Shown one piece after another: positions 27,689 to 36,825 of a stretch of 64,000 nucleotides of DNA. Made by a program: the position numbers and the translations under genes. A model generated the notes under the pieces. It was not told the origin of the DNA. It worked only from the letters and a program-made list of their open reading frames with translations, and did not search any database. Origin of the DNA: an uncultured Bacteroidales bacterium (lineage in GTDB: Bacteria; Bacteroidota; Bacteroidia; Bacteroidales; UBA932); the NCBI GenBank assembly GCA_934680015.1, contig CAKUSP010000003.1:124001-188000 (forward strand), in the 5' to 3' direction. How positions within the stretch are numbered: position 1 is the stretch's first letter; each line of letters opens with the position of its first letter.

Positions 27689-28342
27689 ATGTTAAATATT
27701 AAAGTCTTCGTGTGTAATTCTTATGAAGAAAACACAATGATCATCAATAAGTCGGACTCAAAAGACGCTATTATTATAGATCCAGGATGTACCCCTGGAA
27801 AAGAAACAAATAACATTGTAAACTACATCGAAAACAACAAGCTAAACCCTGTTGCCATATTACTAACCCATGCCCACCCCGACCATACCATCGGAGCTGC
27901 TGCACTGCAAAATGAATTTGGCATCCCTATCTATATGGATCATAGAGAAAAGCCGGTATTTTCATTTACAAGCACAGACATTAAAGATGGGCAGATTCTA
28001 CGATTGGCAGGGATAAATTTAGAAGTAATCAGCACTCCCGGACATACACCCGGGGGCGTGTGCTACCTAGATAAAGAAGACAAAATTCTCTTCTCCGGAG
28101 ACACACTGTTCGCTGGTACGATTGGCCGAAGCGATCTCGAAGGAGGTGATTACGATAAACTAATAGTTTCCGTGATGGAGAAACTCATGGGGCTGGATTC
28201 CGATGTAGCAGTCCTACCTGGGCACTATGGCAGCACTACAATAGGCGAAGAAAGAACCTCAAACCCCTTCCTCCAGCCATTCAATGAACCAGAAGAAGAG
28301 GTTGACGAAAAGGACATAACTCCTATAACTATTTCCCGCTGA
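27689..28342 (+). CDS. Metallo-beta-lactamase-fold hydrolase (glyoxalase II-like)
   Basis: 217 residues from ATG 27689. An upstream GTG (27662) would add nine residues and is less likely. Zinc-binding motifs are HAHPDH, GHTPGG, SGDTLFAGTIGRSD and GHYG, as in the YcbL/glyoxalase II group. It may hydrolyse S-lactoylglutathione-like thioesters or another small ester; the substrate is not evident. A charged tail from about residue 195 extends the core. It ends 14 bases inside the convergent GH3 gene. Confidence 0.93.
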   Translation: MLNIKVFVCNSYEENTMIINKSDSKDAIIIDPGCTPGKETNNIVNYIENNKLNPVAILLTHAHPDHTIGAAALQNEFGIPIYMDHREKPVFSFTSTDIKDGQILRLAGINLEVISTPGHTPGGVCYLDKEDKILFSGDTLFAGTIGRSDLEGGDYDKLIVSVMEKLMGLDSDVAVLPGHYGSTTIGEERTSNPFLQPFNEPEEEVDEKDITPITISR

Positions 28343-30623
28343 CGCAATTTACAATTACACTTTGATCACCACAGGCGAATCTGAATTCACCGGCTTCAAG
28401 AACCCAGTTCAAATCTTCTCCGACATAAGACAGATCGTCTACGCTGATGTGGAATTCGACAGTCTGGCTTTGGCCTGGGGCAAGTTCGATTTTCCTATAA
28501 TCGCGAAGGCGACGTACATCTGGAGTCAAAGACGCATAAAGATCTGAACAGAAGAGTAAAACCGGTTCTTTCCCTGCTACATTCCCAGTATTGCGGACAT
28601 CTACACTTATGGTTATAACATCACCTGTGTGGAACTCTTGTTTGTCGGAGCGCATATTGGAATACTCAAATGTCGTATAGCTAAGACCATGGGCAAAAGG
28701 CCATTGGCTTTCTATATTGGCATCATAATTATATAGGCCACCCATCGTTGCCCGGTTCTCACAAAGCTTATAGTCATAGGTATTAAGTCTATTGACATAC
28801 TTAGGATAAGTATACGGCAACTTCGCACTGAAGTTCTCCTCTCCACATAGAAGTGCAGACAAGGCATCTGCGCCATAGTTACCTGGCAATAAAATATTTA
28901 CAATAGCCATGGCTAGAGGCTCTATCCGATTTATAACCCGAGGTCGTCCTTCATTAAGGACAAGCACTATCGGCTTCCCCGCAGATGCCAACTCTTCAAC
29001 AAGTTCTATCTGATTAATAGAAAGAGTCAAATCATTTATATTACCCACCGTTTCACAATAGGTATTTTCCCCTATGGCGACTACTATAACATCCGCCCTT
29101 CTAGCTGCTTGTACTGCCTTTTTATAGTCGGTGCGGACCTCTGCCTGGAAATCCCCATTAGGAGCATATTCTAGAACCGGTAAATATTCTACTTTCTTGA
29201 ACTTATTTTTAAGTGCTTCATATATAGTATTGTACTTACCAGTGAACTCTTCTTTATTAGCAACTTCTCCCTGCCAAGAATAATTCCAACCGCCACCAAG
29301 TGTGCGCATAGAATTGGCATTAGGGCCAACAAGTAATATGCGAGCATCTTTAGAAAGAGGAAGCAAAGAATCCTCGTTTTTCAAAAGTACTTCACTTTCA
29401 AGAGCAGTTTTATAAGCTGTTTGCTCAAACTCAGGACATGCGAACTTTTCATATTTCGAACCATTACCATACGGATCGTCAAATAGGCCAAGTCTGAATT
29501 TAAGCCTTAAAATACGACGGACAGCATCATTAACACGCTCTATTGGCAATTTCTTTTCCTCAACAAGCTCTATAAGGTAGTCACACACTTCTGTACTATA
29601 TGGTTCCATAATCATATCCACTCCTGCAGAAATTGACTGACATACAGCATCTTTATATGTAGTTGCAGTGTGATCGCGCTCATAGACATTTCTAATATCG
29701 GCCCAGTCTGTAACTATCATTCCATCCCAATTCAAGCCTTCTTTAAGCCACCCCGTAAGCAATTCTTTATTTGTATGAAAAGGGACTCCGTCATTATTCG
29801 AAGAATTAACCATAATAGAAAGAGCCCCAGCCTCTACACACGCTTTGAAGGGAGCAAAAAACTTTTCTTTTAATTCCCTACGGCTCACCATAGATGGAGT
29901 ACGATCCTGTCCGGAAATAGTAGCGCCATATGCCAAGTAATGCTTAAGGCAGGCTGCCACATTCTCTGGCCCTACATGATTAGGATCCAATCCCTGCAAC
30001 CCTCTGGTCAATGCCACACCCATACGGCTCTGGACAAGAGGATCTTCTCCGAAACTTTCCCACATGCGAGACCAGCACTGATTTCTGCTTAAATCAAGCG
30101 TAGGGGCAAATACCCATGGCACATCACAAGAGCGTGTTTCATAGGCAGATACAACTCCAATTTCATATGCCAAATCATTATTGAAAGAGGCTGCTACTCC
30201 TATTTCATGTGGGAAGAGCACTGCTCCCATCGTATATGAAGCTCCATGTATCTGGTCCAATCCATATAAGCAAGGAATACCCATCTCATCCATACAAATA
30301 TCCTGAATCTGATGAATAAACTCTCTATATGCTGAAGCAGAATCTGCAACATCATCCATGGTATTCAAGATTGAGCCTATCTTGTACTTTCTGATAATGC
30401 TTTCTCCCTCTTTAGAAACATTATGAGTTCCACTTTGAAGAACAGCAGCAGAAGTGAGTTGCGTCATCTGTCCTACCTTTTCTTCAATGGTCATCCTCGA
30501 AAGAAGCTTTTCTATTTTAGTTTCAATTTCTTTATCCGCAGGAATAGCAGGAGTTCGCTTTTCACCGCCACACGAAATTATCGATAAAAGAAGCGTTAAA
30601 ATTGGCAAAAAGTTTTTTCTCAT
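28329..30623 (-). CDS. GH3-family beta-glucosidase, lipoprotein
   Basis: 764 residues. The lipobox is IISC (Cys18). A TIM-barrel domain (about 35-370) with PWVFAPTLDLSRNQCWSRMWESFGEDP and the nucleophile region IVTDW (Asp306) is followed by an alpha/beta sandwich and a C-terminal fibronectin III-like domain. The layout is that of BglX-type exo-acting beta-glucosidases. It probably works in the periplasm or on the outer membrane on oligosaccharides. No SusC/D pair is next to it, so it is not part of a local polysaccharide utilisation locus. It ends 14 bases inside the MBL gene and follows uvrA. Confidence 0.94.
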   Translation of the reverse strand: MRKNFLPILTLLLSIISCGGEKRTPAIPADKEIETKIEKLLSRMTIEEKVGQMTQLTSAAVLQSGTHNVSKEGESIIRKYKIGSILNTMDDVADSASAYREFIHQIQDICMDEMGIPCLYGLDQIHGASYTMGAVLFPHEIGVAASFNNDLAYEIGVVSAYETRSCDVPWVFAPTLDLSRNQCWSRMWESFGEDPLVQSRMGVALTRGLQGLDPNHVGPENVAACLKHYLAYGATISGQDRTPSMVSRRELKEKFFAPFKACVEAGALSIMVNSSNNDGVPFHTNKELLTGWLKEGLNWDGMIVTDWADIRNVYERDHTATTYKDAVCQSISAGVDMIMEPYSTEVCDYLIELVEEKKLPIERVNDAVRRILRLKFRLGLFDDPYGNGSKYEKFACPEFEQTAYKTALESEVLLKNEDSLLPLSKDARILLVGPNANSMRTLGGGWNYSWQGEVANKEEFTGKYNTIYEALKNKFKKVEYLPVLEYAPNGDFQAEVRTDYKKAVQAARRADVIVVAIGENTYCETVGNINDLTLSINQIELVEELASAGKPIVLVLNEGRPRVINRIEPLAMAIVNILLPGNYGADALSALLCGEENFSAKLPYTYPKYVNRLNTYDYKLCENRATMGGLYNYDANIESQWPFAHGLSYTTFEYSNMRSDKQEFHTGDVITISVDVRNTGNVAGKEPVLLFCSDLYASLTPDVRRLRDYRKIELAPGQSQTVEFHISVDDLSYVGEDLNWVLEAGEFRFACGDQSVIVNCVSGK

Positions 30624-30639
30624 ATATAATTGTGTTGGT

Positions 30640-33354
30640 TTATAATACTTCTTTCAAATACTTACCTGTAATCGATGCAGGATTGTTAACGATAGACTCC
30701 GGTGTTCCCACTGCTGTTACATGCCCTCCACCAGAACCACCTAAAGGCCCCATGTCTATCAAATAATCAACAGACTTTAAAACATCCAAGTTATGCTCTA
30801 TCACTATCACTGTGTTTCCCTGATCCACAAGTTTTTGTAACACAGACAACAGCACTTTGACATCTTCCGAGTGCAATCCAGTCGTAGGCTCATCAAGCAT
30901 ATAAAGCGTCTTTCCTGTTGCCTTACGAGAAAGTTCGGAAGAAAGTTTCATTCTCTGACTCTCTCCTCCAGAAAGAGTCACACTAGATTGTCCCAAGTGC
31001 ACATAGCCTAATCCTACATCTACTAGAGACTTAAGTTTTGGTGCTATTTTAGGATTGGCCTTAAAAAACTCATATGCTTCACTTATAGGCATTTCCAAAA
31101 CATCGTCTATATTCTTTCCCTTATAAAGTACGCTTAGGGTATCTTCCTTATATCTTTTACCAGCACATGCAGGACAAACCACATTCACTGAAGGCAAAAA
31201 ATTCATCTCTATCTGCTTAATACCAGCGCCCTTACATTCTTCACATCGTCCCCCCTCAACATTAAAAGAGAACCTTCCAGCCTTAAATCCTCGCACTTTC
31301 GCATCTGGGGTCTGCTCGTAAAGGGCCCGAATATCTGACCATACACCCGTGAAAGTGGCCGGATTTGAACGTGGACTACGTCCTATAGGACTTTGATCTA
31401 TCTCTATTACCTTATCTATATTCTCGATGCCTTCTATAGAAGAATAGGCCAAAGGTTTTTGCTTCATGTGATAAAATTTTCCCTTTAGGATAGGCATAAG
31501 TGTTTCATTTATAAGAGTTGATTTACCCGACCCAGATACACCACTTATACCAATCAGCATCCCTAACGGAAAAGTAACATCTATGTTTTTCAAATTATTC
31601 CCACTAGCTCCACGAAGTGTCATAAAATTTCCATTACCCGTTCTTCTTGTGGTGGGGGTTTGAACTGAAGTATGAACATCCTTAACTGGTCCACTATAAC
31701 ATATATGACCGCCATTTACGCCAGCACCTGGACCTACATTCACTATCCAGTCGGCCGCACGCATGGTTTCCTCGTCATGCTCGACGACTATTACGGTATT
31801 GCCTTCATCTCTTAACTTCTTAAGAGAACTTATTAATTTTCTATTATCCCTCTGATGAAGCCCTATCGATGGTTCGTCCAATATATATATTACATTGACA
31901 AGTTTAGATCCTATCTGAGTAGCAAGTCGTATTCTTTGACTTTCACCTCCAGAAAGCGAAGCTGTAGCTCTATTTAAAGTCAAATAGTCAAGACCCACAT
32001 CGAGCAAGAATTCCACTCTCTCTAAAAGTTCTTTTAATATCTCTTGAGATATAGCTTTTGCCTTGCCGGAAAGTTTCGATGAAAGTCCTTGTAACCAAAG
32101 TTTCAATTCACTGATTTCCAGCATTCCAACTTCCGATATAGTCTTCCCATCTATCTTAAAGCAATTAGTTTCAGGTTTAAGTCGCGTTCCTTTACATACA
32201 GGGCATACGATCTTATCATCTATATCACCCACAACACCACTCCAAGTCTCCATTTGAGAAAAACTTCCTTCCCCTACTCTAAAATATTCATCAGACCCAT
32301 ATACTAATAAAGATACTACCTCATCAGGAAGCGTAGAAATAGGATCATAGAGCGAAAAACCATATTTTCTAGCAATAGCGTGCACTACTTCAAACTTCTT
32401 ATTGGCTCTAATTTTCCCTAAAGGGACTATTCCTCCGTCGGCAACACTTACATCCCTGTTAGGTATAATCTTTTCTATTTCAACATCTTGAATAACACCG
32501 AGCCCTTTACAATGAGGGCAATATCCTTCTGGAGAATTAAAGGAAAAAGTATGCGGGGCAGGTTCCTGAAGAGATACACCACTTACAGGATCTATAAGGT
32601 GCTTAGAATAATGATAGAGCATTCCAGTCTCCATTTCCCAAATAGATACACTTCCCTTCCCCATCTCAAGAGCAAGTTGAACAGAATTTCTTATCCTGCT
32701 CAAATCTCCTTCAGAAGGCTTTAATTTATCTACCACAAGTTCTATAAAATGAGCTTTATACCTATCTACCGCATCTATATCGGCCAATTCACGAAGTTCA
32801 CCATCCACCCTTACCTGGCTATATCCCTTTCTTGCGAGGCTTTCAAAAAGTTCTCGATAATGTCCTTTTCTTCCTCTTACAAGTGGAGCAAGCAAGATGC
32901 ATTTTTTACCAGTAAAATTTGATATGATAAGATCAACTATCTGGGAGTCCGTATATCTTACCATCTCTTCGCCGCTCACTGGCGAATATGCTGTCGAAGC
33001 CTTAGCATATAAGAGTCGTAGAAAATCCGAAATCTCCGTTATGGTCCCCACCGTTGATCGTGGGTTAGAGCCTGTCGTCTTCTGTTCAATGGCTATTATA
33101 GGACTTAAACCCTCTATACTCTCTACATCTGGTTTTTCGAGCACACCAATAAATTGTTTGGCATAAGGAGATAGAGTATTTAGATACCTCCGCTGCCCTT
33201 CAGCATATATGGTGTCAAAAGCCAAGGAAGACTTCCCCGACCCACTTAACCCTGTTATTACAGTCAATTTTCCACGAGGAATATCGACATCTACATTTTT
33301 CAGATTATGCGCTCTCGCCCCTCTGATTTTTATATAATCGCTCTTTTCTCCCAT
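30640..33354 (-). CDS. uvrA: UvrABC system protein A
   Basis: 904 residues. Two ABC ATPase halves are seen: Walker A GLSGSGKSSLAFDTIYAEGQ and GVSGSGKSTL, signature motifs LSGGESQRI and LSGGESQRM, and Walker B LDEPSIGLH and LDEPTTGLH. The zinc fingers CPHC...CPVC and CEEC...CPAC are intact. The first short zinc-binding site seen in other UvrA proteins reads YSPVSG and has lost its cysteines. It finds bulky DNA lesions for UvrB. It is led by a structured leader (33362-33398). Confidence 0.97.
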   Translation of the reverse strand: MGEKSDYIKIRGARAHNLKNVDVDIPRGKLTVITGLSGSGKSSLAFDTIYAEGQRRYLNTLSPYAKQFIGVLEKPDVESIEGLSPIIAIEQKTTGSNPRSTVGTITEISDFLRLLYAKASTAYSPVSGEEMVRYTDSQIVDLIISNFTGKKCILLAPLVRGRKGHYRELFESLARKGYSQVRVDGELRELADIDAVDRYKAHFIELVVDKLKPSEGDLSRIRNSVQLALEMGKGSVSIWEMETGMLYHYSKHLIDPVSGVSLQEPAPHTFSFNSPEGYCPHCKGLGVIQDVEIEKIIPNRDVSVADGGIVPLGKIRANKKFEVVHAIARKYGFSLYDPISTLPDEVVSLLVYGSDEYFRVGEGSFSQMETWSGVVGDIDDKIVCPVCKGTRLKPETNCFKIDGKTISEVGMLEISELKLWLQGLSSKLSGKAKAISQEILKELLERVEFLLDVGLDYLTLNRATASLSGGESQRIRLATQIGSKLVNVIYILDEPSIGLHQRDNRKLISSLKKLRDEGNTVIVVEHDEETMRAADWIVNVGPGAGVNGGHICYSGPVKDVHTSVQTPTTRRTGNGNFMTLRGASGNNLKNIDVTFPLGMLIGISGVSGSGKSTLINETLMPILKGKFYHMKQKPLAYSSIEGIENIDKVIEIDQSPIGRSPRSNPATFTGVWSDIRALYEQTPDAKVRGFKAGRFSFNVEGGRCEECKGAGIKQIEMNFLPSVNVVCPACAGKRYKEDTLSVLYKGKNIDDVLEMPISEAYEFFKANPKIAPKLKSLVDVGLGYVHLGQSSVTLSGGESQRMKLSSELSRKATGKTLYMLDEPTTGLHSEDVKVLLSVLQKLVDQGNTVIVIEHNLDVLKSVDYLIDMGPLGGSGGGHVTAVGTPESIVNNPASITGKYLKEVL

Positions 33355-33361
33355 AAAACAA

Positions 33362-33398
33362 GTAAATGAGAGCAGGACTCCACTCCGCTCCCATTTAC
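33362..33398 (-). promoter_or_regulatory. Leader hairpin before uvrA
   Basis: GTAAATG and GAGC (33362-33373) pair with GCTC and CATTTAC (33387-33398) with one A-C mismatch. The hairpin lies eight bases before the uvrA ATG. Next to the -7 box, it would sit at or near the very 5' end of the message. It could stabilise the mRNA or limit translation. A terminator for the operon upstream is another reading, though one exists at 33571-33598. Confidence 0.5.
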
Positions 33399-33405
33399 AA
33401 AATTA
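33398..33405 (-). promoter_or_regulatory. -7 box of uvrA
   Basis: TAATTTTG on the complement, 43 bases upstream of the uvrA start. No clear -33 TTG was seen. Confidence 0.55.
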
Positions 33406-33562
33406 AACAAAACTACTTGTAAATCGGATTTTACTCCACTTTTTTGTTATCCCTAACAATAACATTATACTCTATTACAGAGCCATAGTTTTCTCGGTCA
33501 AATCGCTGATGCAAATTTAGATATTATAAAAGTTCATTATTCACCATTTGAAAAGGCACAAA

Positions 33563-33598
33563 GTAAAAAAGTAGATATTTTTTACAAAAAATATCTAC
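33563..33598 (-). terminator. Terminator of the rpsP operon
   Basis: GTAGATATTTTTT (33571-33583) is the complement of 33586-33598, so a 12-13 bp perfect stem forms with a tiny loop. On the complement it is followed by CTTTTTTAC, a T-run. It lies 33 bases past the DUF6377 stop. Confidence 0.9.
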
Positions 33599-33630
33599 CA
33601 ATCAACCATTTAGTCCTATCAAAAAGTGGA

Positions 33631-35136
33631 CTATTTATAGAATTTTGGGTTATTTAACTGTTCCTCAAAAGGCACTTTCTGATTAATTGCTGCTGTCCTT
33701 ATCTGAGTTCTGTAGTTATAAATGGTGTTAACCGAATATCTCAAAAGAGAAGCTATGTGACTAGACTTATCCACGCCTAATCTAATCAAAGCAAAAATTC
33801 TCAACTCAGTATTCAATAATTCGCCCTTCTTTAAAGTCACTCTTGCTTCTGGAACAAGCAGGGAATTAAATTCTTCTATAAAATCAGGATAAAGTTGGAC
33901 GAAGGCCGAATCGAAAGAATTATAGAAATTCTTAAATTCTGCATCCATCTGTGAACGGGTTAAAAAAGGTTTTAATTTGTCGAGCGAAGACGAACTCATA
34001 GAAAGAAACAAGCCCAGAAAAGCTTCTTTCGCATCACTAGCCTCTTTCAATGCCTCTATAGCTTTTTTCAATCGCTTGTTTGAGTAATTGAACATTATAA
34101 CAAAAATGCCCAAAGCTAATAGTAAACATATAACAATCGACAGAAAAATAGAAAGCGTGTGTTCTGTTTTGTCTCGTTGCGCTGAATAAGCATCTTCTAT
34201 ATAAGGCAATGTACTTACAATCTGCTTAAGCCTTAAACTTGAATTATAAAAGAGCGCATCATCCATAGCTATTTGCGTATATTTAAACGCCCTTTCAATT
34301 TCCATTTTCTGAGAAATAAGATTCATCGCTATACTATGTAGCGAAGCATTATCCTTAACCGCACAACTCACATCTGCCTCGGCCGATTGGCAATACCAAT
34401 GCAGTTCTTCGTTTAAGTTGCCCAATCGCCCATAAGCCATCCCCATGTAAAATGATATTTTAGCATATTCATGAGAGTTTGATGGATATAGAACAATCAA
34501 CTTGTGCCCTAACTCTAAAGCTGAGTTAAAATCTTCCTCTCCCATATAGCGTAGTAAACACATATAATCCCTATCAAAAGATCCTTCTGGAGAGATCTCT
34601 ATATATTTACTTCTATAATACTGAGCTAAAGTCGATCTGCCAGCCGCTTTTGAAAGGAAATCGTAACAATAGCGCTGCCGAAAATCACACCATAGCAGAT
34701 TACTAGTCTGCGAAAAAGAGAGGGTATCTACTCCAGTGATCATCATTTCAGCATCCTTATAGAAGCCTCCGATACAGTAGAGCATGGCCTTTCTCAGTTT
34801 TGTCTGAGTCAAATAGTCCTTATCTCGAAGATGATTTGCAATGATCTCTTGTTCATTTAACGCAGATAACGCCTTGTCAAACTGATATGGGAGATACTCT
34901 TCGAACAAAGCCGTGTAAAGATCGTATTTTTTTATGTCGTCTGCAGGATATTCCGTTTCTAATTCTAATTCGATGCGCTGAATACGATTATTCAGTATAA
35001 CTTCGAAATTATTACTATTAGACAGTACCTTATCTAAAGTACTTAAATCTTCTTTCACATCGAATGCAGATACATTGATACTGAATATCAAAATAATTGA
35101 CATCCAAAGCATCATAATATGCAGAATACCTTTCAT
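33631..35136 (-). CDS. DUF6377-type regulator, TPR and membrane helix
   Basis: 501 residues. An N-terminal signal peptide ends near VSAFDV, followed by a long helical repeat region (TPR-like) to about 320, one membrane helix at about 327-346, and a cytoplasmic part with a coiled coil and a C-terminal helix-turn-helix-like block LGVDKSSHIASLLRYSVNTIYNYRTQIR. This plan fits Bacteroidota DUF6377 proteins, thought to be periplasm-sensing one-component regulators that bind DNA. Target genes are unknown. It starts one base after the rimM stop and is part of the rpsP operon. Confidence 0.85.
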   Translation of the reverse strand: MKGILHIMMLWMSIILIFSINVSAFDVKEDLSTLDKVLSNSNNFEVILNNRIQRIELELETEYPADDIKKYDLYTALFEEYLPYQFDKALSALNEQEIIANHLRDKDYLTQTKLRKAMLYCIGGFYKDAEMMITGVDTLSFSQTSNLLWCDFRQRYCYDFLSKAAGRSTLAQYYRSKYIEISPEGSFDRDYMCLLRYMGEEDFNSALELGHKLIVLYPSNSHEYAKISFYMGMAYGRLGNLNEELHWYCQSAEADVSCAVKDNASLHSIAMNLISQKMEIERAFKYTQIAMDDALFYNSSLRLKQIVSTLPYIEDAYSAQRDKTEHTLSIFLSIVICLLLALGIFVIMFNYSNKRLKKAIEALKEASDAKEAFLGLFLSMSSSSLDKLKPFLTRSQMDAEFKNFYNSFDSAFVQLYPDFIEEFNSLLVPEARVTLKKGELLNTELRIFALIRLGVDKSSHIASLLRYSVNTIYNYRTQIRTAAINQKVPFEEQLNNPKFYK

Positions 35137-35137
35137 C

Positions 35138-35614
35138 CTAGTATAGTCCTTTGGGCAATTTTAAATACAATACTTGTTTTTCCTGGTTGACACTCACTAT
35201 GAAATCATCATGAAGAGGTATCATCACTTCTCCTTTTAAACCATGAACATAAAGGCACAAATTCCCAGGAATAGGTTCAACGCCCTCTACTTCACCCAAA
35301 AAAGAATCTGAATCGTATATTTTCCAGCCTACATAATTAACTAATTCTTCAGTATCATCCACCTGCTCAGCATCTATCATTATGTCTCGCCCCACCATCT
35401 CTTGAGCATCAGACAAGGAACAAACATCATTCAGCTTTATGATATATTTTCCAGTCCCCCGAGATGAAGATTCCTCTATAAAAAAAGGAACCGGTAATCC
35501 ATCGAAATCGATGAACACCGGATCTGTAATTTCTAAAAGGTCAAAGTCCGGCGCGCTTACAAGCATAGCCCCTTCGACTCCATTAGATTTTAAAATTCTC
35601 GCAACTTTTAGCAT
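35138..35614 (-). CDS. rimM: Ribosome maturation factor RimM
   Basis: 158 residues. The N-terminal RimM beta-barrel includes GVEGAMLVSAPDF and DFDGLPVPFFIEE; the C-terminal PRC-like barrel has LVNYVGWKIYDS and MIPLHDDFIVSVN. It binds 30S precursors and S19 to help assembly. It is close to normal length. Its ATG overlaps the rpsP stop (TAATG) by one base, so the two are translationally coupled. Confidence 0.93.
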   Translation of the reverse strand: MLKVARILKSNGVEGAMLVSAPDFDLLEITDPVFIDFDGLPVPFFIEESSSRGTGKYIIKLNDVCSLSDAQEMVGRDIMIDAEQVDDTEELVNYVGWKIYDSDSFLGEVEGVEPIPGNLCLYVHGLKGEVMIPLHDDFIVSVNQEKQVLYLKLPKGLY

Positions 35615-36144
35615 TAAGCCTCAGCTGGAGTTTCCTCTGATGCCTCAGTAGCCTCTGCCTCCTTAGCCGCAGCAGCTGCCGCAAGTTCAGCAGCACGTTT
35701 TGCAATAGCTTCAGCTCTAGCCGCATTGACTTTTACCTCCTCTGCAAGAGCAGCATTTGCCTTTGCAGCGGCATCGTTACGAAGTCCATTTACTTTAGCA
35801 GCAATCTTGGCATCACGTTGTAACTTCCAATCAGCAAATTTCTTATCAGCAGCTTCCTGAGTAAGAGCTCCTTTTGCCACACCACCATCAAGGTGATGAC
35901 GAAGAAGTACACCCTCATAAGAAAGAATCCTGCGACAAACCAAAGAAGGCTGTGCACCGACCTTTATCCAAGCAAGTGCCCTACTAAAATCAAGATTAAT
36001 AGTAGCTGGATTAGTGTTAGGATTATATGAGCCGATCTGCTCAATGTAACGACCATCACGTGGAGCACGTGTGTCTGCCACTACAATGTGGAAGAATGCG
36101 AAATTCTTCTTACCGTGGCGCTGTAAACGAATTTTAACAGCCAT
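35614..36144 (-). CDS. rpsP: 30S ribosomal protein S16 with Ala-rich tail
   Basis: 176 residues. The S16 domain (about 1-90) starts [32 protein letters not shown] and includes [10 protein letters not shown]. From about residue 100 to the end there is an extra Ala/Glu/Lys-rich tail ([15 protein letters not shown] at the end) that most S16 proteins outside Bacteroidota lack. S16 binds 16S rRNA early in 30S assembly. It is the first gene of an operon with rimM and the DUF6377 gene, behind a strong promoter and a leader hairpin. Confidence 0.97.
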   Translation of the reverse strand: MAVKIRLQRHGKKNFAFFHIVVADTRAPRDGRYIEQIGSYNPNTNPATINLDFSRALAWIKVGAQPSLVCRRILSYEGVLLRHHLDGGVAKGALTQEAADKKFADWKLQRDAKIAAKVNGLRNDAAAKANAALAEEVKVNAARAEAIAKRAAELAAAAAAKEAEATEASEETPAEA

Positions 36145-36179
36145 TGTGAATCTGTTTTAATTAATTAATAATTTAAAAT

Positions 36180-36198
36180 TTGCTCTACCCGAGAGCAA
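36180..36198 (-). promoter_or_regulatory. Leader hairpin in rpsP mRNA
   Basis: TTGCTC (36180-36185) pairs with GAGCAA (36193-36198), with a 7-base loop. It begins just after the -7 box at 36202-36209, so the hairpin would sit at the 5' end of the rpsP message. Confidence 0.55.
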
Positions 36199-36201
36199 GC
36201 G

Positions 36202-36231
36202 CAAAGATAATAATATTTTTCTTTCCTACAA
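36202..36231 (-). promoter_or_regulatory. Promoter of rpsP-rimM operon
   Basis: On the complement: TTG overlapping the sufD stop codon, a 19-base spacer, then TATCTTTG (36202-36209). Both boxes and the spacing match the Bacteroides consensus. The -33 element lies inside the 3' end of sufD. Confidence 0.8.
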
Positions 36232-36825
36232 GGTAATATCACCATAAACTTTATCTATATTTTCCTGTGGAAGTTCTGTTAACACTGGAGATAAAAAAGA
36301 TATTATCTGCAGCCGGCGTGCCTGACTAAGCGAAATCCCCCTTGATCGCATGTAGAACTGCTCGTCTTCATCAAGAGAACCTACTGTAGCGCCATGCGAG
36401 CAAATAACGTCATCAGCATATATTTCGAGTTGCGGCTGACTTTGAACTAATGCCCCTTCTGAAAGCAAAAGGCTATGATTCTCCTGAAGAGCTTCAGTTT
36501 TTTCTGCTCCGTGCGCCACATAAACGAGCCCGTCAAATTTCACCTTTGCTTCATCAAGTGCAATTCCTTTAAATAATTGATGTGAAACGCAACCACCACT
36601 TAAATGTTTTACTGTAATGTGAATATCCACGTTCTGTTTCCCATTGCAAACATATACACCCTTCACATCCAATTGAGCTCCCTCTGCGAAAAGCTCATAT
36701 GTCACATCAACACAGCCACTAGCACCACTTGGCACTATGAAAATATCACTTCTTTTTTGCCCAGATTCCATCACTACCGAAGATGGAATCTCGGAAGCTC
36801 CTAAAATGTAAATATTCTTATCCAT
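36226..36825 (-). CDS. sufD: SufD, half-length Fe-S assembly protein
   Basis: 199 residues from the ATG at 36825, which gives an 8-base overlap (ATGGATAA) with sufC; an in-frame ATG at 36843 is possible but would overlap more. The protein matches the C-terminal half of SufD: a beta-helix core and the block DDVICSHGATVGSLDEDEQFYMRSRGIS, with the conserved His of HGATVG kept. The N-terminal helical region found in typical SufD (around 400 residues) is absent, though the gene boundaries look intact. It likely acts with SufB and SufC as the Fe-S scaffold; whether the short form is fully competent is unknown. Confidence 0.88.
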   Translation of the reverse strand: MDKNIYILGASEIPSSVVMESGQKRSDIFIVPSGASGCVDVTYELFAEGAQLDVKGVYVCNGKQNVDIHITVKHLSGGCVSHQLFKGIALDEAKVKFDGLVYVAHGAEKTEALQENHSLLLSEGALVQSQPQLEIYADDVICSHGATVGSLDEDEQFYMRSRGISLSQARRLQIISFLSPVLTELPQENIDKVYGDITL

